NCBI RefSeq assembly: GCF_037325665.1
Contig: NC_090255.1
Span: 26,085,125 to 26,149,124, forward strand
Reading direction: 5' to 3'
Source of the DNA: Littorina saxatilis
Lineage: Eukaryota > Mollusca > Gastropoda > Littorinimorpha > Littorinidae
DNA length: 64,000 bases
The notes beneath the pieces were generated by a model. The model was given only the letters and a program-made list of their open reading frames with translations, searched no databases and was not told where the DNA came from. This document shows, one piece after another, positions 32,495 through 47,000 of this stretch. Position 1 is the first letter of the stretch. Every line of letters begins with the position of its first letter. Both the position numbers and the translations under genes were made by a program.

Positions 32495-35400
32495 CTGAAA
32501 GGAGAAAAAATTCAGACTTTTATTCACTTCTTCATTCAATCAATCAATATGAGGCTTATATCGCGCGTATTCCGTGGGTACAGTTCTAAGCACAGGGATT
32601 TATTTATTTTTAAAATTTTTATTTTATGCAATTTATATCGCGCACATATTCAAGGCGCAGGGATTTATTTATGCCGTGTGAGATGGAATTTTTTACACAA
32701 TACATCATGCATTCACATCGGCCAGCAGATCGCAGCCATTTCGGCGCATATCCTACTTTTCACGGCCAATTATTCCAAGTCACACGGTGCCTAAACAATT
32801 TTGCCAGGAAAGACCCTTTTGTCAATCGTGGGATCTTTAACGTGCACACCCCAATGTAGTGTACACGAAGGGACCTCGGTTTTTCGTCTCATCCGAAAGA
32901 CTAGCACTTGAATCCACCACCTAGGTTAGGAAAGGGGGGAGAAAATTGCTAATGCCCTGACCCAGGGTCGAACTTGCAACCTCTCGCTTCCGAGCGCAAG
33001 TGCGTTACCACTCGGCCACCCAGTCCCATTAAGGAATATTAAGGAATATGGTACGTACAAAATTTGCTATTTCAAACACAACTCTTGTCTGTGTGTGTGC
33101 GTGTGTGCCTGCATGTGTGCGTGCATGTGTGTGTTTGTGTGTGTGTGCGTGCATGTGTGTGTTTGTGTGTGTGTGCGTGCATGTGTGTGTTTGTGTGTGT
33201 GTGTGCATGCGTGTGTGTGTGTGCGTGCATGCGTGTGTGTGAGTTAGGTCAACATGTAGTCACAGTAAAGATTTAACTGAAAGCAACACTAACACCAGAA
33301 TTTAATTCACCAATATGGCTTCAATCAAATTTCGTCCAACAACTACAACCGAAAGCACAAAATCATGCACAATTTAATTCAATTTCACTTTTAAATTAAA
33401 ACAAGCTTCTTACTTTAGACCACACAGTCTTTTCCCTTTTTCTTTTGCCTTCACAGCTGTATCTAGTACATCTTAACAGAAATACAGCCACACAGGGGGA
33501 CACACCAGAAAACGTTACAAACCTTGGAAGACTGGTCTTTATGAAAGCGACGTTCCAGTCTTTTTCCATTGGGGGTCTTGAGAACAATGCGAACAGCATC
33601 TGCGTTGTCTGCGTCAGGCTCTGCTGGGATTTGCTGCACCAGCAGTTCCTTCTGTCGCTGACGATCCTGGAAAAAAACAACCAAATTAGCGCTGTCAGTT
33701 AAAATATTGAAATCATCAAAATAATCCCACTCTACCAGTGATGGCGCTAGTATTTTTTCAAACCGGTACGCAAACTTTTATGATGTAAACAGTCCAGAAA
33801 AAAACAGTAGGCTGGTCATTGGAACCAGTCCAACTCAGAGTACTGGTTTTATTGTTCTACCAGCAAAAAAACACCCCTCGTAGTTAAAAACAAGTCGCGT
33901 AAGGCAAAAATACAACATTTAGTCAAGCTGTCGAACTCACAGAATGAAACTGAACGCACTGCAATTTTTCAGCAAGACCGTATACTCGTAGCATCGTCAG
34001 TCCACCGCGCACGGCAAAGGCAGTGAAATTGACAAGAAGAGCGGGGTAGTAGTTGCGCTGAGAAGGATAGCACGCTTTTCTGTACCTCTCTTCGTTTTAA
34101 CTTTCTGAGCGTGTTTTTAATCCAAACATATCATATCTATATGTTTTTGGAATCAGGAACCGACAAGGAATAAGATGAAAGTGTTTTTAAATTGATTTCA
34201 AAAATTTAATTTTGATCATAATTTTTATATTTTTAATTTTCAGAGCTTGTTTTTAATCCAAATAAAACATATAATTATATGTTTTTGGAATCAGAAAATG
34301 ATTAACAATAAGATGAACGTAAATTTGGATCGTTTTATAAATTTTTTTTTTTTTACAATTTTCAGATTTTTAATGACCAAAGTCTTAATTAATTTTTAAA
34401 CCACCAAGCTGAAATGCAATACCGAAATCCGGCCTTCGTCGAAGATTGCTTGGCCAAAATTTCAATCAATTTGATTGAAAAATGAGGGCCTAGGTGTGAC
34501 AGTGCCGCCTCAACGTTTACAAAATGTCTCGATTCCCCCTCTATGTTAAAATATTTAGTCAAAACTTGACTGAATGTAAAAACAAGAATGGTAGGTAATT
34601 GGAACATTGATTATTTTTTCTTTGATTCTGAATGTTGGAACGTTAGCATTCTAACTGTTTTTGGATTTTAGTGTGGAAGAGCTGGGAGCAAACATTCTTT
34701 CTTTCTTTATTTGGTGTTTAACGTCGTTTTCAACCGTTCAAGGTTATATCGCGACGGAGGGAAGGGGGGTGATGGGATAGAGCCACTTGTCAATTGTTTC
34801 TTGTTCACAAAAGCACTAATCAAAAATTTGCTCCAGGGGCTTGCAACGTAGTACAATATATTACCTTACTGGGAGAATGCAAGTTTCCAGTACAAAGGAC
34901 TTAACATTTCTTACATACTGCTTGACTAAAATCTTTACAAACATTGACTATATTCTATACAAGAAACACTTAACAAGGGTAAAAGGAGAAACAGAATCCG
35001 TTAGTCGCCTCTTACGACATGCTGGGGAGCATCGGGTAAATTCTTCCCCCTAACCCGCGGGGGGGGGAGCAAACATTCTTGCATGACGGAGGTTTCTGTC
35101 TTGGTGACTGACACCAACCCCCACCGTCACTGATTGATAATGTTGACGTCCTGTGGGTATGCTTAACCCACAATCTCTGGCTTCAGTTCCATAGTTAGTC
35201 CAAAGAGAGAGTGAAAACAAACAATTTGTTTGGTTGTCTGTCCGCTTCGAAGACCACTGGGTTGATGTACCAGCCTGTCAAATGGTTGTGTGATGTGTCT
35301 AGTGTGTTGGCGAAGTGTTTTGTGCTTGTCACCTCTCGCTTTCAGCCCTCACCGCTGGCTAGCACCGTCCTTTTCAGGACAACGCGAAAAGAGAGCAGCT

Positions 35401-38400
35401 TGCGTCAGTCTCTCCTGCCAGTACATAACCTCTCCACAGCAAGCCCTTTGTAGTGCCTCCATCGTGGCGACAGGCGTGAACTGGGTACCGAAAGGCCCCA
35501 GGCTGAACTACAAGGACTCGGAGGAGGTTGGCCCCTAGACGTGTGGCATGCAGGCCCACCGGCGTGTGGATACGCCCTGGTGCCCACGAACCAACCCCCA
35601 ACTATGGGTTAAATAGCCGGGCAGGACAGGCTCGTCAACCCTGGAAGGCAGCTGTCCTAGGAGAAGATCACTCCAAAATTAAAACGAGGGCAGAGGAGGC
35701 TCACTATCCCTGCAAGTAAACTCCTCTAGGAGAAGGACCACTCCAAATTTAAACCCACGAAGTCCCCCGAAGACGGAAGACATCGGCCATTAGGCGGGGA
35801 GCAGACCGGATGTCTACGCTTACTACGACAAATGATTGTGTCTAGGTCAACCGTCGAACGCAGAAGAAGAAGATGTACCAGCAAATGTTACGTTTTGTCT
35901 AAGATTAACCATTCAAACAATCACCTTTTTTGTTAGTGTTGTTTTAAAGAGAGAGTGAGCAATATCTCTCTAACAATATCTCTCTCTCATAACCTGAAGC
36001 ATACCTGTATCATCTGCTGTGCTTTGGCCTCTTTGTCCCGTTCCTTCTGTCGTTCCGCTTCTTCTTTGTCTCGCTCCTCCTGTTTCCGTCTCTCCTGAGA
36101 AATCACACACTTCAATGATGACACATGAACCAAACTTTTATCAAACGCTCACAGCTGTGGGGGTACAAAATCAAGTTTAAATGACATAGAAGTTCAGCCA
36201 AGTGTCGAAGGTACAAATCACACACGCATCGGTTAGTCTCGGGTTTATGTTGGTATCAGGATAATTTAACATCTAAGTGAAGCTTTTATCTTTCAGTAAT
36301 ACGAACTACGTAACAAAGCTGGTGTACATGATACCGCTTAACAATTTCTACCCCACCTATGTTGACCAAGTTTTTCTTTAGCTGAGACCAGTTGTGCTGC
36401 AGCAGGTCACTCAGAATTGAAGTAACTGTGTAGGAACTCTGTATCAACACGCTGGAATGCAGGCGTTAGATCGACGATACAGGAAGCGACTGGAGCTAAC
36501 AGTCAGAGCGGATATATCCGTACCTGGTCAGATAGAGCCATATGAGTGGGTACGGATATATCCGTACCTGGGAGACAATGAGTTAACAGACACAGCTCAC
36601 TTTGAGATCAACACCACTTCATGTAGCTTTGTACTTTCTTTCTTGACCGCATTACTTATAAATGAGATCATGCGAAACTCTTTGTTGTGTGGTTTCATCT
36701 TGTGACGGTCGTGCTCTATGACAAAATATTTTAATAATTGTAGTTACACTTTTTCTACATTTCATTTGTGTGCAACAACCATAAAAACCTAATTTAATAT
36801 GAGCTGACTTTTACATGTTTGACTATTTTTGATCATGCCACTAGGGCAGACATTCTCAAAAATGGGGAGTATATTACAACTGAATAGGCCATTTCCATAC
36901 AACCATAAGGAGACAAATTTTATAACTAACCACAAGCACTTGACCATTAGAACACCCCCCCTCCCCCTTAATTTGATAACTAACCAAAAGCACTTGAGCA
37001 TTAGAACCCCCCCCCCCCCCACCCCCTAAATTTGATCACTAACCACAAGCACTTGAGCATTAGAACCCCCCCCCCCCCCTTACATTTGATAACTAACCAA
37101 AAGCACTTGAGCATTAGAACCCCCCCCCCCACCCCCTAAATTTGATCACTAACCAAAAGCACTTGAGCATTAGACCCCCCCCCCCCACCTTACATTTGAT
37201 AACTAACCAAAAGCACTTGAGCATTAGACCCCCCCCCCTAAATTTGATAACTAACCAAAAGCACTTGCATTAGAAATCCCCCCCCCCCCATAAATTTGAT
37301 AACTAACCACAAGCACTTGAGCATTAGAACACCCCCCCCTCCCCCTTAATTTGATAACTAACCACAAGCACTTGAGCATTAGAACCCCCCCCCCCCCCCT
37401 ACATTTGATAACTAACCACAAGCACTTGTGCATTAGAACTCCCCCTCCCCTACATTTGATAACTAACCAGAAGCACTTGTTCATTAGAACTCCCCCCCCC
37501 CTCCCCTACATTTGATAACTAAACAAAAGCACTTGAGCATTAGAACCCCCCCCCCCCCCCAACACCCTTGGTTTTCAGATGTCCTATTGATAAAGCCTGT
37601 AACCATACATCCATTCCAGACTTCTTTCTCTCATAAGATCCTATTGTTCTCAGATTTTTGTTTGTTTGTTTGCTTAACGCCCAGCCGACCACGAAGGGCC
37701 ATATCAGGGCGGTGCTGCTTTGACATATAACATGCGCCACACACAAGACAGAAGTCGCAGCACAGGCTTCATGTCTCACCCAGTCACATTATTCTGACAC
37801 CGGACCAACCAGTCCTAGCACTAACCCCATAATGCCAGACGCCAGGCGGAGCAGCCACTAGATTGCCAATTTTAAAGTCTTAGGTATGACCCGGCCGGGG
37901 TTCGAACCCACGACCTCCCGATCACGAGGCGGACGCCTTACCACTAGGCCAACCATGCCGGTCTGTTGTCAGATATTTGGAGGTCTATAAAGAGGAGTTC
38001 TATTGTATGACATCATCATTTTGGTCTGGAACTCCCACGGCTTTTACGTGTATGACAGTTTTTACGCTGCCATTCAGCCAACCATACGCCGCTTTCGGGG
38101 GATGCATGCTTGGTATTTTCGTGTTTGTATAACCCACCGAACTCTGACATGGATTACAGGATCTTTTTCGTGCGAACTTGGTCTTGAGCTTGCGTGTACA
38201 TTCAAAGGGGGTAAGGAAGGCACTAGCGGTTCTGCACAAGTTGAACTGGGATATTGGAAAAACCTCCACCCTTAACCCACCAGATGCGACCGGGATTCGA
38301 ACCCACGACCTTCCGCTTCGGAGGCCGGCGAGTAATCCACTAGGCCATTGCGCTACTAGGCCTGTATGACAATAATTTACTGCCTCACCTTCTCCTGGTC

Positions 38401-41400
38401 GGCGTGTAAAGACTCCAGGTAGGCAGCATCCTGCTCCTGACGCAACGTCTGGTTGAACTGTCGCTCTTCCCTGCACACAGACACACACATTAGAATCGTC
38501 AAAAAACAACACAAACCTGTCTTTATGCTGGCATATCCATGTACAGGGGAACCCCCTTCTTAAGTCCCCAAATTTAAGACTCCCTTTCTTTTAATTAAGA
38601 CCCTGTTTTCTCAGACATTCTGTTCATAAGCTCTGCACATTCACCCCCATTTTAAGACGCCCTCCTTTTTAAGACCCGATTTTCTCAGATTTTTAGGTCT
38701 TAAAAGGGGGGTTCCACTGTACCAGTAACTTGGTTATTGTAACATTTGATTATACAGTGGTATCTGTGATGTGAGGCCCCTCCAATGAAAGTACAACTTA
38801 CAAAAAAAGATAGTTTCTGTAGCCTCTTCATCTATTACCTGTTCAGGGTTTAACCTGGGAGAAAAAGGCAATGGGACGTTTGTCCCCCTGAACCAAATTC
38901 CGATGGGACATAGTCGAAAGCAAGAAGCATCAAAGAGGCCTGTACGCATTTTGACCAAAGATGCAAAATGGTGCAATTCGGTGCGAGATTTAGCCGCTAT
39001 ATCGTGTTATCTCTGTATGTGTGCTTGTGTTTGTGTGTGTGTGTAAAGTGTATATTTGGTGGCGCAGTGGTATGTAATCTCAATGCGCCCTTTGACACAC
39101 TGAAGGGAATTGTGATGGGACATTTTCAGATTTAATGCGCCAATGGCGCAGGGCGCACGAGTAAATGAAACCCTGCCTGTTGGTCCCTTTGTCTATCATT
39201 TTGACCCAAATATACCTGTCATGACAGGCCATCTGCAAATGCAATGTATGGACATTTTTGGCTGATAGCAAGGGTGCTCTTATCGCATGTAAAAGCCTGG
39301 CTCTGAGACAAACAGATAAAGACACACACACACACGTCTGGCTGTGCACACACGCAGACAGATAATCAAACTCTTACCTTTCTGCTCTGGCTGCAACAAG
39401 TGAAGCTTCGTTTTCTCTCATCACACCTTCTAACCGTCTAATGAGCACATCAGGGCCTGGGGGAAAAAAAGAAGAGTTAGAAGGCAAATTTAATTTCTGT
39501 TCCTGCTTTCAGCCTTAAAGATAAACTGGTTACTTCCTATTTTTGTCAACTTTTGTTACTGCTATTCATTTCTGAAGCTGAAGGGCTCACGCTGAATATC
39601 TAAAGTATTCACACTGCACAACTATTCTAATTTCTAAAACTGATTTTCAATTCACTTAATTCCCCCTAGAATTCAGTACACAGCATCATTTGATGACATA
39701 TATCTCAATAGTAAGAACATATCATCTGCACAAATATTCACCACTGACAACTTTGCACTAACGGAGTACCTGAACAAACTTAACCAACCTGCAGATATAT
39801 ATATATATCCCATGACCTCCCTTCTTTGTCTCTGTTACTTCAGTATGGGTATATATGTTGTATTTTTATAGCTCAATAAATACATCATGGACTCCAAAAA
39901 ATATATGATAGTGCAGATTCCGATTTGGGCAAAGAACTACTTTCCTCCCGACCTTTGACCTCGCGCCGAACAATGTGACACATTTGTATGAAGTTCCAAA
40001 ATCGTATTGCACGGCTCAGAAAACCATATCAGTTGCACGCAAAAATGAATCTCAGAACTGATCTGATGTATGAGATGCAATAAGCAAACGTTTCTTTCAT
40101 TATGAAAGCAATGCAGGTCGAAAAAAACGAACATTCAACTTACAAGATAACCAGATGCAAGCGAACCAAAACAAAAACACGAGTACCCTCCCTTGTATCG
40201 TTAGCAGACGACTTTTGAGAATCTGTCGGTTGTGTGTTTTGGTGTGCGTCTTCAGTTTCTCTGGCAGTGTCGGTGTGGGAACTGACAGAAGCTAGGGAGC
40301 ACAGATAATAGAAGCCCTGTCACATAGACTAATCACACAATCAATACACATTTGGCTCATGTTTTAAATGACAGTTTCGAGTTTGTTAGTCAAACTCAAA
40401 GCAACAACACTGTCACTGGTGACATGCGCAGCGAGACCAATAAGCGTCCTTTCCCTGGCACGGTTGGGCTTCGCTGTTTCACGTATTTTGCAAGCAAGTC
40501 TACTATTTTGCCTGGCTCTGCAGTAAATCCACATTGGCGATGAAGGTATCCAATAACTTAACATGTGTGTATTTTTCCGTAATCCAGTCATATTCCTTCA
40601 AAATGCAATCAATCGGCGGTGACAGACGTGTCGGTCGCGTTTTCCTCACCCATACCAGTTTAAGTTCATCCATGCAAACACACTCGCAAAACAGTTTATC
40701 ACGTAGATACATTTCAAATAGGGAGCAAATGGTTAAATCTAAACCTACATATTTGTTCCCTAAAATTTGCTTCTCTGTCAATAAGCCTAATTACACACGT
40801 TCGAGAAAAACAACGTGGAATTGATTCTGAATCGAGTAAGCCAAATGGGTCCCAAACCCGTTTCGCCCGTTCTGCCGACCTGAAACGCAAAACAAAAGAA
40901 TTGTGCGCTTCAACTAAATTAATTTCTATACGACTTCATTACTTTCTTGCAACTTATGAACCTTTACTTAAAGCTTTTAAATGGTCTGAAAGTAGTGTTA
41001 CCGCGTACTTATCGATGCACTCATTCGTTTTATTTTTTCAGCGACGGTCACTTAGTTTAAGGTTGCAAAAGGGCTAAGTCTCGTTGGCAACACTGTTTTA
41101 CCCTGCACAGATCGCAACAGTGCCGCTAGTAGTCTACACTTTGTGTTTGATGGTAGAATGGGATATACAGATTACAACACTCGTGGTTTTTTATATGGCT
41201 TGTATTTCAGTCAAGACCCAGCGGGAATATCAATCGAGAGCCACTCGCCAGAGGCTCGTGTCTCCCGATGATATTCATCCGCTGGGTCTTGACTGAAATA
41301 CAAGCCATATAAAAAACCACTCGTGTTGTAACCTATACATATATATATATGTGTGACAGCGCTCAGAAAAAAACACTGACATTTTCAAGGTGAAAATGAC

Positions 41401-43978
41401 ATCCTTGTGACTATAAATATCCTGAGACTATAGACAGATCATCTCCCACTCCCGTGTCACCACAGTGGCACGTTAAAGACCTTGGTCATTCTGCCATAAG
41501 TGCAGATGGCTGATACCACCTAAACACGCATACACTTGTGTATCTCATTTAAAGTCGGGTTAAAACCCGGGAACATGCCCCTAATGGCTTTGCCGTGAGG
41601 GCGTAAAACTTGAATTTCTCTCGACAGATCATCTCTCAAGCACAAAGACATGCTTAAAAGCTACACTCACCAATGGGCCCCTCAATGCGTGCCACTGCCG
41701 TCATGCGGTTTTCCCTGAGCACTATCAACCCCAGGAAGGGGTATGTGTTCTCTTTCAGAGCCTGGGACACTGCACAGAAGGACAGAAAAGAAAGTCAAAA
41801 ATGTCATATCGCAGCTACATGCAAATCTGAATTATAATATTATCTTTTAAATAAAAAGAAGACACACCAGTAACCAGGCTAGGTACTTGTTTTGATCAGT
41901 ATTTCGGCAGATAAACTGCACCCGGCAGGATGGTATGAAAATTCGAAAGTACGGAAATATGACATGAGTCACTTGGGTGAGACTGAAAAATGTCATGAAT
42001 CCTGAAGAACTTGAAGGGGGGGGGGGGGGGGGGGGGGGGGGTCTGGTGGCCCCCTGACGCTGAAGGATTTGTATAATTTACAACCCAAAAAATGTCACCA
42101 CAGACATTACGAATCCGGATTTCCGGCATATACCGGAAGAATCCCACCCATGATAATTGATATGATCATGAAAAATCTTAACCTTCACCAGATCATGCTT
42201 TGGACTACACAGTCCGGATGATGTGGGTCCTGCATGACACATACTTTAGAAGAAGAATTCAACGTAAAAAATATGGGTCGTACACAACCCACACAATCTG
42301 TATAGGGATAAACATAGTAAAGACCTTCTTTAATTCCATGTCATCCATGTCATTCGGACAGTCGAGTTCAAATTATTTAATTGTTTATATGTTTGTTTAC
42401 AAAAAATATTCCTTAGGAAAAGTGGTGGATGTGAGCGTCCTCTGGAGTTTGAGGATGACATGAAGTTTCAATCAAATACTCCATATAGTTTCAGAGATAC
42501 AGACACGTTTGTGAGGCTCTGGGTCAACCACAACCCAGGAAGCACAGAGAATGTCATTTTGAAAATAAAAAGCCAAGCTTCTTCCACCCCTACCACTCAT
42601 CATGTGCACCCTGAATTATTCTCATGCCAGTTTCACTTCAAACTGAGCATAGTACACATATACACTTTCTTTTAAAAGACAAATACACAGACAAAAAGGT
42701 ACACACTACACACCTCTGTAACCCTCTGGACTGCCTGTGTTACACGCCCAGAACAGCGGACCCGTGTTGAAGAAGTTGACGATGTCTGAATGACATAGAG
42801 TGTTGCGACAGAACGTGTCGCTGTCTTGGTGATCGTCACCATGGAGATAGACCATCAGGAACCGCAGCTCACGCTTTGCATCATTTAGCGCCTGATGAGA
42901 GAAAATAGAGCATCGTTAAAAAAGAAGGATTACAATTTGCTGATACAACAAAGAGAAACTCAAAAAATTAGCTCTTTCCGTAACGGGAATCTGAAAATGG
43001 AGAATCTGAGAATTGCAGTCTCACTGTAGTCAAAGGCTTTGAGCAGCTTTGCAATGGTTAGTCCATAGAGACTGGCTAGAAATACGTCCAGCCAGCAGCC
43101 AACCTGGCCTATTCCGGGCTTCAATGTTAACATACCTCATCTGTATGTCTTACATGCCATTACTTTGGCTTTTTGAGGGCTAATTTTGATCAATGGCAGC
43201 TTGAACACTCTAATGAACACTTTTTTTTTGCATCCGTATAGCAAAAATAGATGAAATAGACATTGGTAGGGCAAAACCGGTGCACTTTGCTAGCAGAAAA
43301 ATATTGCATGGAAAAAACTTGTTGCACCAATCCAGTGTAAAAAGCAATCAATAGTAGAAGAGTTGCTGGGATTACCTGACTGTAGGTGCCCTGATAGAAG
43401 ACAGGATGGGATGTTCCATATTTAGCTTCAAAACAGTCAATAAATCGCATCACATCTCCTAAGGGGTCTGTCACATCTGCAAGGAAAAAGCAAAGCAGTT
43501 GCACAATGTGCAAAAGTGGTCCTGACATCATTGAACAAGTCTCATCACAAGAGACCATTAAAATCTGACATATATATCAGCTCAACCTGGCAGAAACAAA
43601 AGCCTTTGCAGAGATTTACCCAGTAACTACTTGGGACAATAGTACACAGTAACATTCATTTTCCATTCATACATCCACTCTTTTTGGCTCACGTAAGTGT
43701 AGCCTATGTGATGCTAACTTTTGTCTGTCTGTGCCTGCGTGCGTGCGTATGTATGTATGTATGTCTGTGGTAGAAACTTTAACATTTGAAGACGTCACAA
43801 CATTTGAAGACGTCACATTATGACGTAAGAGGGTTAGACGTCACGCGAAGGAATTACTGAAAGTCTCGGTCATTGTTATTATGAGCGGGCTGAGACTAGT
43901 TTTTTCTTCGAAATCGGCCATTCAGATCTAGATCTAGTGTCTCGCTTTCTTGCACAGTGTCACCTATGCCGCTTACTC

Positions 43979-44009
<31 letters not shown>

Positions 44010-47000
44010 CGAAGTGATTGAGTTTGTGTTACTGTTTGTCGATTTCTTACGTGAGCCTTGAAGGCTTCGCCTCTTGTTGCTATCAGTACACAATGAAACA
44101 CCTTCAAACGACAGTAACTTACTATTGTACAGTGGAATTTTCTTTCTTTCTTTATTTGGTGTTTAACGTCGTTTTCAACCGTTCAAGGTTATATCGCGAC
44201 GGGGAAAGGGGGGAGATGGGATAGAGCCACTTGTCAATTGTTTCTTGTTCACTAAAGCACTAATCAAAAAATTGCTCCAGGGGCTTGCAACGCAGTACAA
44301 TATATGACCTCACTGGGAGAATGCAAGTTTCCAGTACAAAGGAGTTAACATTTCTTACATACTGCTTGACTAAAATCTTTACAAACATTGACTATATTCT
44401 AGACAAGAAACACTTAACAAGGGTAAAAGGAGAAACAGAATCCGTTAGTCGCCTCTTACGACATGCTGGGGAGCATCGGGTAAATTCTTCCCCCTAACCC
44501 GCGGGGTTTTTTTCCATTCATACATCCACTCTTTTTACTATCAGTACACAATGAAACGCCTTCAAACGACAGTAACTTACTATGGTACAGTGGAACCCCC
44601 CTTATAAAATGTCAAAGAATCTGAGAAAATCAGCTCTTAAACAGGAGGGAGTCTTAAAACAGAGCTTAATTCACAGAAAGTCTCAAAAAGCAACAAGAGG
44701 CGAAGCCTTCAAGGCTCACGTAAGAAATCGACAAACAGTAACACAAACTCAATCACTCCGTCACACATACACACAGTAAGCATAGGTGACACGGTGCAAG
44801 AGTGCGAGACACTAGATCTAGATCTGTCTGTCTGTAGCCTACTTACGGGGACACGACTGCCAGATGGCCAGATCGACACTGCGCTTTCGACAGCGCTTCC
44901 TCGCGCAGACACTGGAAACACGCTGTGCAGATTAACCTGTAGGAAATCTCCTTTGGTATCTTCTTTATCTATTTTTCTGGAGCTACGAAACCGAACAATG
45001 TGAAATCGTCTTCTCGGAATCAGCGAACTGCAGCTCGGTGATAACTGTATCTAAACCACAATCCTTCACGCGATCTGACCTAACCTTGACCCCTGACCTG
45101 GTCTACATACCACACACGACACAAACCAGTCACCTGTTTTTACCCCCCCAAAACCCCCCACCACCCGTTTTCTTTGGATACATACTTTAACTACATACGT
45201 GCCGACGAAATGTTGATCATTGCTTCAATATTTTGAAGCTGTTGCACCAGGTGAAATGAGTATTTCGGTGTTTTGTCAAATGTTAAAGTTTCTACCACAG
45301 ACATACACACGCACGCACAGACAGACAAAGTTACGATCGCATAGGTTACACTTACGTGAGCCAAAAAGTCTTAAATTTGGGGGTCTTAAAAGGGAGGCGC
45401 CACTGTACTTGTAGGTGCAACAGCGGCAAAAAAAAACCCAAAAAAACAATAATCATTCCTTCAAAGATACAGACAGAGGGAGAAGTAACTTGTACTTACT
45501 TCTTCGTGGATCTGGTCGTAACAATCTAACTGAAACACAAATCAAATCAAAACGGTTAAATTTCTACAAATAAAAGCACATGGTCTGTGATAAGCCACAA
45601 TCCAGTGATGGCGCTAGTATTTTTTCAAACCGGTACACAAACTTTTATGATGTATACAGTCCAGAAAAAAACGGTAGGCGGGTCATTGGGACCAGAGTCC
45701 AACTCAGAGTACTGGTTTTATTGTTCTACCAGCAAAAAAACACCCCGGTAGTTCTAAAAAAACAACCGGTAGGTCAAACCGACAGCCAATTTTGTTCCGG
45801 TAATTTCTCGTTGCAACCGGTAAACTACCGGTTAACGCCAATACTGCAATCCAAAACTAATTCAACAATTGTAGTACAGCCTCTAGTTTTGATTAAACAC
45901 TGATAAATATTTGGACTGATAAACATTTTCTCAGACTCTCCAAGAACAACATGTTTGATGCATATTGGCCTAAAAAGTAAGTCTGTGATCTACGCATCTG
46001 ATTGTTTTCAGAATCAAGGCAGTTTCTATGTTGATCAACAGGCAAATATCTAGTTAGTGCAAACTTCAAAGTATGGATAAGTAATAAACTACAATCGAAA
46101 CCATGAAAAAGTATTTAGGCAGAACATCTTAAGACAGATAGAGTTAGTTTCGACGCCTAGCATGTAAGATCGAGTCAAAGCTTATGTGAGTTGGAGTAAG
46201 AATATGTCATTTAATATGTTCTGATCACCCAAAATCAGATATTACGTCTGAAAATCGCCAATCATCTGACAGTTCCCATGCCTGGAATACTCACAGAAAA
46301 ATCTAAAGACGTCGAATAACGTGGAGTAGAAGAAGCGGAAGGGAAATAAGAGAAAATATGACGACCATTGGAGCAACCCCTGAGGCTGTTGTCGTTGGAC
46401 GGCAAAGACCCTGCAAAAAGAAAAACCAAAATAAATTATCTCAATTCTCATATCAAATGTCATTGGTTACGCACAGATTCAACGAATGGTAAAGACTAAG
46501 AATGAAGCAAGTGTAATCTGCAAGCGTTAGATTTCACAATATCTGATGTATGTATTCAAATCTATCCCAAGAGATTGTATTGCTGCCTAAATTTCTTTTC
46601 CTGACAAATTAAATTTGGAAAATCTGAAACGTGTACAATCCAATACCTGCCCTGACGACTACGTGTTGATAACAACCCACCTGCCCATAACGACCACCCA
46701 AAAGACCCTCCACAGGTTCAGCCATACACATGAAAGTCTGAGTTTAATGCCACTCATAAGCTAGTCCATTTGACCACCAGCTTCATAACCAGAGCTGGAC
46801 TCCAAGTGTAACCTAGGCGAACGACAAGAAGAAGAAGCCAGTCCATTTCAAGCTGCTAGAGGCCGCCGCAAGACCAGAAGACTGTCTTCAGTACACTACC
46901 TTTGGTTCATGGGTTGTGCATTGACTTGTGGTTCTCTCTCCACCTGATCTCGTGTGTTCGGCTGCCCAAACACCTGTGGCGCCCCCTCTCTCTCATTGAA

